A DNA stretch of 64,000 nucleotides from contig NC_049984.1 in assembly GCF_000003815.2 (NCBI RefSeq), forward strand, positions 2,931,897 to 2,995,896, read 5' to 3'. This document shows, in pieces, positions 18,012 through 32,000 of this stretch. Numbering within the stretch: position 1 is the first letter of the stretch; every line of letters begins with the position of its first letter. The DNA comes from Branchiostoma floridae. Lineage: Eukaryota > Chordata > Leptocardii > Amphioxiformes > Branchiostomatidae. Below the pieces are notes generated by a model, which made no database searches, had not been told where the DNA came from, and saw only the letters and a program-made list of their open reading frames with translations. A program made the translations under genes and the position numbers.

Positions 18012-20023
18012 CTAAATATTACCTAACCAACACAGGTGGGGCTTACCCCTACGTTCGTCAAATTTTCGGCCGACTCTGTGAGACTTGTTCACGGAATAGA
18101 TCTGTGTACTGCATCTTATGGGATGTGATATTTGAGAGAAGTGACTCCCATCAAAGGGTTGTCATCATCACCATCATCATCAGTACCATAGTTTTTTGGT
18201 TGTCGGTGCCAGATAACCAATGCCAGTGCGGCACTGCGGGGTTCGATCATTGCTGTTTTATTGTTCGATCACTGTTGTTTTATTTTTCCCCATTTTTTTT
18301 TATAATGTAGATATTGCAAAATACATAAAAGGATGACTTAGAATATCTTTATCTCTGAAATTTGTTAAGTAATCTTTCGAACCCTGCAGTATCCCGAGAT
18401 ACTACCTTATGATATAACTCACTTGTTTATGCACAGCAAGAGAAAGACAAGAGACCATCTGCACTATTTTACAAGCACTTTAATTGACACTTGTAGACCT
18501 GTATACACGTAGTAGTAACCAGTCTAAAAGTGAACAAGACAAAAAACCCATTGCCTTAATAATGTGGGGCCTTTTTTTTTACTGCCATACTGTACAGGTT
18601 GCTGCAAGCACAACCAACCGAACTGTCAAATCATGTTAATCAAAAGGTCCTCAGATCTACAGCTACGTTCGTTGTACATACGTCGTCACCAAGACAAGCC
18701 TTAAAACGTTCGGACGATACAATAAGGACTAATAAAAAGGGAAGAACGACGAGATAGAGGCAACTCTCTAGCTCATCATGTGACAGTTTATACACATTCA
18801 TTAAATAAGGAATCCAGCAACAAAACTTTACTAGCTTTAGGACACTTTTCGTCACGTTTTTTTTCTTTTTCTTTTTCAACTCAACGGTAAATTGTTTACC
18901 CATTTCTGCTACACAGGCGTAACAGGAACTCGCAACCAGTCACATCCCTTTCTACGTGTGATTTCTTTCTTCCAGCTTCAGAAACAGTCAGTGTTGCGAA
19001 GATAGTAAGACAACTTGAAATCGGTTGTTCATGCGATAGTAAAGATTGTTCCTCTTCCAAACAATCAGGAAATGTGCTTTAACTCCCTTTTTTTTCCCTC
19101 CTTCCTATAGCCTCTTTCAGTATTTCTCTCCCACTAGTACAGAAAACAGTACACCAATCAATCCACACTGCTCCTTATAATTACTACCAGATATCTGCCT
19201 CCAAGAACATCTTCCCTCAGTTCCTCGCGTACCCCTCACACTTGCTATTGCATACAAGGTAGACTGAGTTAGTTTTTGGATGTGACAACATACGAAAAAC
19301 ATCCAAGGTAACACTTCGTGACATGGACTAATTATTTAAACCACAGAAATTTTTTACCCTTTTTTCATTTGTTTGAACGAAAGTTGCCAACATTTCAACG
19401 TTTATAGCGACACTTGTGGCAACACAGACGGAGTTGTGTTTTTTTGGATGAATATCAAGTTCGACACACCATACCCTGAAAACATCCCGCATATACATAC
19501 TTCCAAGCCGAAGGAAAGCAACTGCCTATAGCCTAGACAGCAAACAGTGTTGATTAGCAACAAAGATTCATTTGGGGGGAGAGAAAAGAGAGGCAAAAGG
19601 CCCAACGGAACAATTTTCTTCTTACAAGCAAGGGCAAAGGAGTGCCGCGGCGGTTTGATAATCTGCAGAGCAAGACTTTATACACAAACGAAGCGGATTG
19701 CTATCATTTATAGGACTCTGTTTGATTCTACATACACCTGCCCTTGCTTGGTAAAAAGAATCGTATATATACCTTTCGATTTATGAGTGGTAAACTTTCT
19801 TTTTTCTTTTTTTCGAAGTTTTGTTTTTTAGGGTGGAGCGTGTCACGTCATCCCCTGCCCGAGTTGTGCACTAACAGTTCTGCACAAACCCGGCCGTCAC
19901 AAACCTGCAAACCTTTCTTCTGCCTTTTTTTTGTTGTTAAACCTTTTTTTTAATTATTTATTCATATTCCCTATGATCCCACTTCTCCTCTATATGCTGA
20001 TACACAACCCAACGGTGACGTTT
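18012..20023. other. Convergent spacer and probable VAP 3' UTR
   Basis: The LysA-type and VAP genes end towards each other here. The VAP stop is at 20024, and a minus-strand AATAAA lies at 19957-19962, about 60 bases downstream of it; T-rich tracts further left suggest a longer alternative 3' UTR. No coding region is seen. Confidence 0.5.
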
Positions 20024-23000
20024 CTACAGGATGAACTTGCCAATAATAAAGCCGAGAATAAGAGCAGCGAGTAGATAGAGAACAGGAGGGATGGCGCTGC
20101 GCTGCTCTACTGGTGCGAACTCTGTCGTGAAGGTCTGGGTGTTGTCTGACGGCGTGGCCTTGCGCTGGCGCAATCCGTCGTCCTGGCAGCAAAACAAACA
20201 AACAAAGATGATTCATAAATAACTTCATCAGGTTGGCAATTATTTAAATAGTAAGGTTCCTTAGGCACAACCAGGGAGTACTTACTTCGAACATTTCGAT
20301 GTCTATCAGACACTATTATCAGGGTAGAATGACTGTAAACTACGAGGGGGGGAGAATAACTGTAAACTACGAGGGGGGGATACAAGCTGAGCCACGTTTG
20401 GGACTGCATTCTTGCTGCTGCAGCGCCACCTAAATCGGCTATAAGTAGCAGCAAGAAGTAGTTCCCTGGTCATTCTACCCTGATGATGGTGTCACCCTGA
20501 TGATGTTGGAAGTAAGTACTCCCTGGTTGTGCTTAAAGAAACTTACAAACAAACATGATGTCAATAACATGAAAATGTTGCACCATGATAAATACTTCCT
20601 AAAATGTTGACAGGTAATGCCACACCAATTTAATTTGTCAATTCTCGGATTTTGACAAATATTGCTGAATATGGGTATCAACATTAATCTGTCGTCCTGG
20701 CAGCAAAACAACAAACAAACAGATGTCAATATTGATATTATGGAGATGTTACACCATAAATGCTTCTCAAATGTTGACAGCTAATAGCCTGTAATCCAGC
20801 CGTAATATAGCTCCCGAGGCTCTTCTCTCCTCTTCAAGAGACTCGGGAGCTATATCACGGCTGGATACCTGGCTAGACAGCTAAGGCTAAACCAATTTAA
20901 TTTTTGGGTTTTCGGATTTTGGAAAATATTGAATATGAATACTGTTTGGTACAAAGAGTTTTAGGGACTGAACATAAATTAGAGTTTTCGTCCTAGCTCT
21001 ATGAGTTTAATCTTTTCACATCTTGTCCGCTTGTTTTTTTTAATTTTTTTATTCACATTTATTTAACGAGGATTTGACAAAAAGCAAAGTTGCTTATCTG
21101 AGTCTTCTCCTCTTACGCATGACAAAAATAAGGACACACATACAAAATAACGAACACTGAATAACATAGTCAAAAGATAATGATAACGATGTGAAAATAA
21201 ACAAGGAATCAAGTAACAGAGTGAACGTGCAGCTGGTTTACAAACTTAGGAATAATCAAATAAGGCTATATAATCAACTAAAACTAAAAACGCTTGTTGA
21301 AATTTTTCTCAAAAATATCTGGGAATCAACGAAGTAAATGAGTGTGGCGTAACAAATATTAGAAGAATAAGGTACATGATGGGGGGGGTTACATGTTAGT
21401 GTTTCTATAATTACAGACATACATCATTACACACAAGACACTGATGATTTTAGGAGAAAGCTGAAAGATTTGATTGGGATTACAACATGAAAAGAAGAGA
21501 AACTCAGAGATAAAAGTACACATATATTCGATATGGTGTAATTTCTAAACCAAGGTATGGTTGCAAAACGTTTATGAAAAAAAACTAACCTATAGTACAT
21601 AACACAACCTCTAAAAAAACTAGAACTAGAACAAATAAACAAACCTATAAAAAGTTATTCAATACTTCAGACTTTGCTAAAGCTAAGTAAAAGTAAAAGG
21701 ATAAGTTCTAAACTTTTAGTTCTACCTGTACCAGAATAATACATTTCCTTGATTTAGAAAATTGGAAAGTAAAAATTTATCAAAGGGTGAAAAGGAGGGC
21801 AGAGTGCTTGGAGTGAAACTTAAATCTGACCATTTTCATTCCCCGAAACTGCAGGTATACTAAAGGTAATTTCCTTCTCTTAATGCTGAGCTTACAGTTT
21901 AATTCAACATGATTTTTTAACTTAAGAACGAAAGAAAAATTTGAGTGAACTGAGAGCTGACAAATTCCTGACACCAAAGTAAATACGTAATAAGTTATGA
22001 CCATACACAGAGGTGGTATAAGACAAGAACTTAAGGCGAAGGGAGGGGGGCGACAATCAGCATGGACGTGAAGAGCTGACGGGTAAAATAAACGCACCGA
22101 AACAAACGAGGGAAGGTGGCAAGGAGACAACAACAAATGATGATGATGATGAAATGACAAAGAGACTATCCAGAGCACCAGCGAAAACTAAACGGACATT
22201 TAACAAGGGGGATGGGATAAACGAAGGTGCGAGACTCAAAAGAAAGAATGATGCCAGTGCTCGAAATACCAACTTGCAAATGCAACCACATTTTGCCTGG
22301 CGCAATTTCACTTCCATTTTGCCTGGCGCAATTTCACTTCAAACCCAGCTAGCGCAGTGCACAACCTGAAATTTTTCCCCCCACCTACATTTTTGCATAA
22401 GCTTTAATTTGTATTCATTTCTTGATAAGATAAAAAGATGTTACGTAGTTACATGTAACTGGAAGAAAAGAGCAATAACTTGGAGGTGGGGCAACCTGAA
22501 ATGTTGATGGCGCAACCTGGCTTTTGAATCAGGTTGCCGCCTGGGCTGGGCAACCTAGCTGAGAGAAGTATTTCGAGCACTGAATGCGGAAACCGTAGCC
22601 GGCCGTAGACGTGAGGGACACACCTTGATTTGTGCATTCTCGGCCTGAAGTTTGGACACCTCGGCCTGGAGTCGCCGGCACTCATCCAACACTTTCTTCA
22701 TGTCACTATCGCTCGCGGACGAGCCCACATTTACCGCTTTCACTGCCACCGTCGCCTCCTGGGGCGGCAACAAGCAACAAGCTCAGCCGTATGTTCTTAA
22801 GTCATCAAATACTCTCCTCAAGAGACAATTCACTCTTTAAGGGCACTTTCCTCATGACTTACACCAAGATTGCTCCAGGGTACACATGAAAAGTTATACT
22901 TACACTCACAGCTTTGGACTGAAATCGCCATATACACATATGGTTTAAACTCTAGACGCAATACATCAGAAATATGACTATAAAGTCTTTACGATTGAAT

Positions 23001-26000
23001 AGAGCAACAAGTTCAGCAGTATGCTCTTTAAGTTAGTCTTACCAAGTCATCAAATACTCAACTCACTCAAGAGACAAGTCATTCTTTAAGGGCACTTTCT
23101 TATTTTACACAAATCTTTATCCATTTCATGTTATATCAAAATCAAACGAAATGTCCTTCCCAGAAACAACAAACAAAACCAAAAACAGACCACTGAGCTG
23201 CTGGGGTCCATCTACAGCAAAGTTATCCCAGGTTTTCTGACCTGAAATACTTTAAGCAGCCAATTACAATTACCTCCATACTACAACAAAATAATAACTA
23301 TAACACAAGTCACTGAACTATTTACTACACAAGTCAAGCCCTGAAAACCCTTGCCACCATTTTCATGACACTTTCCACAGAACTATGAACAAGCTGTACC
23401 AGCCAGACTGCCTGAACCTTTGCCAGAACCCAAACCCTGACCTTTAAGTTTTTACCAACATACTGACATTATACATTAGTGCAGAATCTGATGACGCATG
23501 CAATTATTATTTGTAATATTCAAAGATGGCTCAGTTACTGCAAATGACACTATTAAGCAGAAGAAATGGTAAAAATAAAAATGTACATAATCATTTATGC
23601 CTACATCTTAACTTGGCTTTCTTTTTAAAAGTGATTATAAAAACAAACAAACAAAAAAACAATAAAAAAACTCTGTACCCTCTTATGAGTCAAAATCAAA
23701 ACATAAAAAAATCCCTAACTCTAAATTATTGCATCCACCAACATTCTACTGTGGCCAAAAAGAGTGAAACTGACTACTAAATCCTGATACTCAGTACGTA
23801 CATTTTGTACGTTCTTGTGTCAACTGCCATCTTCACTATTACAATTTCTAACACTTTAGACAATACCTACACCATCGTTACCATATATTTGCTCCCATAA
23901 CACATATAGTAGCAAAAAGCACATAGCAAAACATACTTCACGTGTTAGACTGTTAAATGAGATCACATTTATCATTTTGAAATGTTGGATGACAGCCTTT
24001 CCGGAGGGCACAAGATCGGCAGCATGACAGGATTTGAACCCAGGACCTCTGGGTACTGAGCCAAACACCCTGCAGTTAAGCCACATGACCCCACACAGAT
24101 GTATATACTCCTTGATTGTGAACGGAGAACCTTGGTATCCAATGTAATTATTCATGGACGCAGATGAGATTTTGCCTGGGTACCATCCAGGTAGTAGTTC
24201 GCTCCTATGTTTGCTTCTGCTATCCATCTGGGGAACTGTATATTCAAACTGTTTGGTGATGACATCAGTTAATGAGTGAGTTCAGGAATGGCTTCTAGGG
24301 CACTCATTCCATGACAACAGGCCCTCCAGCAAACGGACAAAGGGAATTTTGGGTGTTGGAACACCTGTTCGAACGAGCGCTTGAACCCATTCCTTAATTC
24401 TCTCATGTGTGGAGACCAATCAGTGCTCTCGTCCAAAATTTGGACGATTCCACACCTTAGAGATGTCCAGGTTCACAGACAGTATAGCAGATATAAGCAA
24501 CTGTATACAGAGTATAATAAACGTCAGAGCGAACTACTATCCGGATGGTACCCAGGCTAGATGAGCTTTCCTTCCATGATTCTAACCCCATCCTTACATG
24601 TGGTACTGGCTGCTTGGGCTTTACTCCAATTAAGTGATTTGTCTGAGTTGAAGCAAATGTTCAAGAACTCTAGGGCTATGCTGTGATTTGGATCCCCAAT
24701 GCTGTGATTTGGGCCCCTACACTGTGTTCCAAACAGCTGCGTTTTGTGCAAATATTTAAAAAAAAATGTTCTCTTTATTTTACTAAATTTGGCCCTCAAA
24801 ATGTGGAAAGTAGTGTTTCTGAGGGTTATCACTTTAAAAATTTTCAGGGGGAGGATTTCCCCCAGACCCCATCAAAGCTTTTCTGCACTAAGATGCTGTA
24901 AAAAAATCCAGGTAAGAGCACTGCTATTTTTCTTCTAACAATGCCTGTAACCACGTCCTCACCTGTGGTACTGGCCTCTTGGCCTCTGGGGAAGGCTTGG
25001 GGATGTTGGGCTTGACGGGTGGTACTGCCGCCACCTCTTTTGCTTCCTTAGCAGCGTCCAAGTCATTCTGAAACAACACAGACTACTCCACTTAGAGACC
25101 ATTAACATCTACGAGCCCCTAGAAAATAATTTCATCAGGTTGCTAGAAGATAGGATTTGGAGATTTCTTTTGCAAAACCAGAATGCTTCTTACCTGCTGA
25201 CGTTTCAATGTCTGTCAGACATCTTCTACTTACATCGGCTACATATAGCGGCGAGAAGAAAAAATCCAGATAGAAGCTCCGAGGAAGATGTCTGACAGAC
25301 ATCCAGACGTCAGCAGGTAAGAGACATTCTAGTTGTGCAAAAGAAAAAACTACCCAAAATACTTAATGAACAGTGTCAACGCTTCCAAAATCTGTCCAGT
25401 TGCTAGAATAACTGTTAGCTTGAACATGTACAACACAGTTCAGTGTCAATCAGACTTTCAATGCTCTGGACTACATACAAACATTACCATGAATAACTTC
25501 ACAACAGAACAATACTTAAAATAAAGATTGTCTCGGGGGTTAGTTCTGGTTCTAGTTACTAGTAGTAAAATCTCTTGACAACACTTCCTGTAGAACACAA
25601 CTGTTACAGGGTAACAAACGTTGTTTAAGATCAGTCAATAATTCCATCACGTTGGTAAATGGCTGAATAACAACATTTTTCTTTCACAACCAGGGAGTGG
25701 CATTTAACAGCTGACATATTGATGACCTTGTCACTTTATGTTTGGGACTTCATCTGTAAGCAGCGCCACCTATAGCTGCAGTGCAATGTGAACCAGTCAG
25801 AATTGTCCTGAGAAAGGTAACAGTTGGTCACCAAAATACCAGCTATCATCTTACCGCCTGGTTGTGAAGAAAGAATGTTGCTATTCAACATTGGTTAATA
25901 CTTGTGTGTTTTTGTACTTCCAAGCATGTTTAACAGGGTGAAGAAATAAGACAAAGATGACCATGTCATGATTCACAAGGTGTGAACAATTCTGCATGCT

Positions 26001-29000
26001 TTTTGAACCAGCACAACTGCACATGAAACTTAGAAACGGTCAATAGTTAGGGTAAGACAGATTCCATGCCCACATAAACACACTGTCCACAACTGAGATT
26101 CTTCCAATGTTCGCAAAATCTGTGAATTAAACAAGGTTACACCTGGCATGCCTTGTCAGACACACGGAAATCACATTTTGTTAGTAACACATACAGGAGA
26201 GGCGAAATCTTACACAAGATGTGAAAAACGATTTCGTTTGTCTCACCTTGTATATACTCTTTACCTTTTGCATGCTGAGTTAATTTTTTGTGTTTAACAG
26301 CGTCCAACAAACTTTCTTTTGGCAAATATGAGAATTTCAGATCAGAAAATCAAAACTATTCAACTCCAAATCTACTTTTCCCATTCAACATCATTCATTT
26401 TTTCCTTGAGTTCAGATTTTTAAAAAGTCCTAGCCACATATTGGTAAGATTGGTCAACCTCTGCATGCTAAGAGTAACAAACAACACATGGCATTCACAA
26501 AACGCACAGCATTCAAAACATGATTTAGTAAAAGCATGTTGTACTTTTCCTGTGGCACAAAAGAGTGTTGCATTTGTCTTATACACATAAAAGGGTTTGA
26601 TACTTAGAAGTTGTTTTTTCAAAACCACAAATCTTTCAGGTTCTCTTTTTGCTCAAAATGTTCATTAGTTTTGACAGCCATGATTTCATACTTAAACATG
26701 AACTATCACATTTTTCATGGTTTTAGAGGGGAAGTAAGTCTTAGATTTGTCGTATCATTTCGTCATGATAAACAAGTCTGAATGAATCTTTTGTACAAAA
26801 ATTATTGCAATTTCTCTCAGACTGTCACGTCAAGAGAATTTCTGTTCGAAACATCACAATGCTTTGTAAGATCTTCATCACAGAACAGGTCCATATTTTT
26901 CCTACAAAAACAGTTTCATAAGAAAAGAAACAAAAACATTTACTTGAGGCTTGTATCTTGAAACTGCCTTAAATACTTTCGCTCTTTGGAAGACACTTTT
27001 GTACAGATAACAAAAGGGTAGTACATTGCACATTGACTACATGTACATGTACTTAAATATTCTATTCTTCTCCATGAAATAAAAAGAAATAGAGTAGCAT
27101 TTGGCAAGAACAGGCTTGTGACTCATGGAAGACAAATGCAACACTTTGAGAGTTTCTCAACAACAAGAAAAAGACGTTCTGGTTACGTTACAGTCAGTCC
27201 AAACCATTGGGGTTGCTCTAGGACGCCACCTGGACAGAAATATTTACTTTAATTGGTCTGGCGGGCACTCTTTTAACGATTGACGGCGCGGACACAGATT
27301 TGCGAGGCGGCGGGGTGCTGGTTTCCAACTTGAATACATTGGTCTTCCCCTTAGCCAGAGCCTAAGAAAAAAAAGGCAACACACACACACATAGACCAGA
27401 AGAAACTTAGTTACTGCCGTGTTGCAGTGGAAAGAAAAAATGAAGCAAAAAAATAAATATAAACAAAAGCAAAATCAAAACTTGGCAATGTAAGTAAGAC
27501 ATGGAGTCTTAAGAAAGAAAGTGGACAAAACAAAGAAACAACTTTCTTTCACATAGAGCACATTTTTACAGAACACTCATTCATACAAACTGTGTACATC
27601 ACCTTTATACATGTGCAAACTTTTGATGTTTGGTCAAAGTCATTTTAGATCTTAGCATGAAAGTGATTGATTTCGGAGATTGAAAATTTAGAGGGGTAAG
27701 TCCCTATAGTTTAATTCAGTGTTGGAAGTAAAGTGTTAGCAATTTTTCTATAGTCGTTTTAGATCATTTGAGGCATTCTTTTGCAATATTTTGAAACACT
27801 TTTGTGCTTGAAACATGTTTTTTGTGGACTAAAAGCACTGCAAATTGCCATCGTGTCCAAACTCAGTTATTTCTTGAAAAGAAAGTATTTACATAACAAT
27901 AAATTGACACTTGGAGATCTGTTGACATTGGGATCTTCCAAAACAAGCCTTTTAAACTTTTCTAGTTACAGCCACAGTTTGCAGTTACACAACAATAACA
28001 AAGACAAAACAGTGTGTTGAATGTCTGAATCATGAATTGGTAGAATCTCAGTTAGTGGACTTGTGTTGCCATGGAGGCATGTCGTCATGGTTACATCCCA
28101 AACTGGAATAAATTCTTTACAAACACAGTATCATCCACATACACAAAGCTACTCTGAATGAATGACACATCTGCCATTTTCTTTAAATTTGCACAAAAAA
28201 ACAGAAATACAAAATTTGTCCCAAGTACAAAATTGCTTCATTTGTCATGGCAATGATAACAAACTTTAAGTCACGACTGTTGTTAAACGCATCTGAACAC
28301 GTTAGTTTGCACTCTAGGACGCAGGGTTGGACAAGTCCACTAGCCCTATTGTCACAAGCAAGTGAAAGTGCTGATCGGGCAAGTGGACATGCGATTTTAT
28401 CTTGATTGAGTGAGATTTTGATACATTCGTTACTTTTCACAGCCATGGCATCAAGCATTGGTCAACACAGAAAAATGGAGCCAACGATAAAGAATTCCAT
28501 TGCTGGAACTGAAAATACACAGAGGAAAGTCATTTAAATTTCGGGCGAGTGAAAAGTTGGTTTGGGCAAGTAAATTTTAGAAAACATGTCCAACCCTTCT
28601 TGCTATGTTATTGCCTTGTTTGTTAATGACAGGTAAACATTATACTGACCTGTAGTGCCTCTGGAGGAAGCTCGAACACACACTTCAGCTTCGAGTCCAT
28701 CAGCTGGGTCTGGTCTGCATCTTTCCACTGCAACAACCAATCACACAACAGCATGTCTATCACATGATTTACAACAACCAATCACACAATAGCATGTCCA
28801 TCACATGATCTACAACAACCAATCACAAAACAGCAAGTCTAACACATGATCTACAACAACCAATCACACAGCAGCATATCTATCACATGATCTACAACAG
28901 CCAATCAGAGAAGAGTGGATCATTAAGATGGCTTTTTTTCAAACGAAATTGCATTAGAGTATACAAATATTGAGTAAAAGGTAGGGATTAGGAGGGAAGT

Positions 29001-32000
29001 GGTGCTTAAAAAAATCAGTCTGACGTCTTTTAAAAAGATATGATTGGACATGTTACTATTATTGAAGACTTAGTTACTAGTAGCTAGTTTATTGACATAT
29101 ATGTTTCTGTAGTATGGTCAAATGCAACCATATAAAGTGTAGTGAAGAACAAGCATTTGGGTTTTCATTGAAGGTATTGAATTGAAAAGCTATAGTTGGT
29201 GACAGGTTTGAATCCTGTGAAGGGTATTCTGGTTGGAGGGTTGGAGCTGTACCATAGTTCGGAAGGGACGCAAAATGGGGGTCCTGCAGACATAACAACA
29301 GCCTTATTTTACTCAGATGGGTATACCTACTGGCTGAAGTGATGCAACAAGGAGCATAAACTTATAATATATTAGAAGTCTGGCCGGCATGTGTCCACTA
29401 GCATGTACAGGGATTACTGTGGTGTGTAACAGATCAGACAGACAACATGCCTGATAGAGAAACCTGGGTGTGGCCTGGCCATATATGGCATCTGTCGGGA
29501 CGACCTCCCGTGACCCCTCCCTGTGCCACGTGAACTTGCCCATTTCTGGCATGCTCCTTGCCTCTTGTTTCAACATTCCGTAGTCACCGCGCTGCTACGT
29601 CATTCTGGCCAGGGCCACATTGAAGCTCCCAATATTGAAGCCTGGCCAACTTTGAGCTATATAACTTTGACCTGGGGCAGCCTTAGCCTGAATTATGTCA
29701 TCAATTGTCTTCTTGTAGCATTAAGAAAGTTGTGAAGAGAAATCCTAGGCTGACTTTGACTTGCTGAGCTACACATTCAACTTTGACCGGGGCTGCACAG
29801 GACGTGATTTCTGTTGGCAATTGTGTTAATGCCACAACGATTTTATTGTGGAAATTGTTTGATAGCCATACTGTATTTTTTTATATTTTTACGGTGGTCT
29901 TATGTTTGCAGGCAAGATGACAAAACAGGCACTGTGGTCTTAAGGTCACAGATGCCGCAGTTTGCAGTGAAGCTGTCACCACAAACCTAAAACCACAGGA
30001 AAAATACTAATGTGCTGTCTTCTACCTGCCAACCCCCCTCATTCAACCACAATTTACTTAACTTAAAGTTAAAACCATTGTGAATACTCTGTTTTCTCCC
30101 TACAACAAAATTTGATATCTATGTAGACTCTACAACAACACAACTGTGGCACATAAAACTAACATTAGCAGGACCTTGAGACCTTCAGGGGACAGCCCAT
30201 AAAATGGTGCCTCTGCTTTTAATAATACAGCCTGATTTACGTCCTTGTCAAGGTTCTGTTTGCGTGTGATACAACAATTTCCACATTCATTTGGTGATGT
30301 CGTAAATAATATGCCACCGTTTTTAAAACTTTGTAGGAACTCACATGCCTTTTTTGCTCTGCCTTTTATATCTGAGTTTTTCTGCCTTTTATATCTGAAT
30401 CTTTCTTCTACAAGGTCTTCCACGGTCCAACAAAAACTTCAAAAATACTTTCAGAAATGCCACCATGCAATCAGAAGAATACAGAGTATTGCATTCATCA
30501 CATTTTACAATATTTTGTCATGTCTCATATTTTTGCCTCTGATGCCTCGACAGTACTGGTCAGGGCTTGTCTTGGGACATAAATTTGCTTCTTGGCACAA
30601 ACAAAAATTTCACCCAAATTCATCCAAACTATAATAAACCTTGGGACAGGAAAATCCGTGAACTAACAAATCAAATTGGTGTGGCCAAGCAGATCATTGA
30701 GTCCTAAGATAGGTTTTAGCTTGGCACCATCACAAAATTTTCACCATCAATGGACTTTCACTTTCCACAACAGATCCCTAGCACCACTTATAACTATATC
30801 AGGATGTGTAGTGTTACACTTGGCAGCTTGTTATTGCTATTTAGAGCAATCACTCTGATTGAGTCTGAGTGAGTAGGTCTTATGTGACAGTCAGAGGAGG
30901 GATTTCAAGTTCAACTTCAAGTTCAGTCTGGAATTGATGGATTGTACTGGATCCCAAATACGTTGTAATCATTTTTAAATTTCACGGACTAAAAATTTTG
31001 CTTACATTTCAAGAACTTCATTATTGTATCAACAGTGCAATGTAAGGGCTGTTTCTATTCTCTTCTTCAGGTACCTTGGATTAGCCTTAATTTTCATTCT
31101 GCATTGCTATAATTGTAAAATTGGTAGCAATACAAAGAGCAGTAAATGTATGAAAAAATAATACACACATTACACAAACTTTTAACCTTAAGCCCACACC
31201 ACAGATTTGTATAGCTGTGTTAATCTCTAAGCAGATCTGGGAAGGAATGATTGTGATCATTGCAACTTTCTATACATGTTGAAAAGGTACTTGTTTTAAA
31301 ATGGTGAAAAAATATCATGATCTTTCCTCCCCATATCTCTTTATAGCCTCCATAGCAGACTCTCGGGCTTTTTTCCGTTTTTTTTTCCTCCACATGATAC
31401 ACTTTTGCTGGCCACTTCTTTTTGTACTGCCAACAGTATTTGTGACCCAGTGCAAAAAGAAATGGCCAGCAAAAGTATACAGTAGAAGCCAGTTAATTGC
31501 ACAACAGATTAACGCACACTTCTTGTGCACTTCTTAATTGCACAGAATCCCAAAGTCCCAAAGCAGTGCGATCTAGCTGGATAACTTTACATTATTGCAC
31601 CAGCCAGATAATTGCACGGAATAGGCTGGCAAATAGGATGTGCAATTATCTGACTTCTACTGTATTATGAGCCCCAAAAAAGGCCCAGGGAGCCTGCTTT
31701 GTAGGCTAATCTATCTGCTTAATATGTGATTGAGCTGCATGAGTCCCAAATATAACATGACTGTCCTCACCATTTTGTCACTTACCATATTGATCATGGT
31801 CTCGTTGTCGATGCCCCCCTCGGGCGCAAACATGGACTGGACCATGAACTTGTGCTTGTTCTTCTCCTGCGGGTCATAGTCAAACGGCTGGAGCATCACT
31901 GCACAAAACAAACAAACAAACAAACAAACAACCAGTTAGTTACATCAGAAGTTTCCCAATATAAACATATAGAATCACCTGGACATTCTTTGTTGAAATC

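Noticed and set aside
24000-24105. Functional tRNA gene
   Set aside because: A and B boxes are present, but the stems do not pair into a full cloverleaf and the same block recurs inside another element.
28731-28910. CRISPR-like direct repeats
   Set aside because: Units are contiguous 42-bp tandem copies without unique spacers, in an animal intron.
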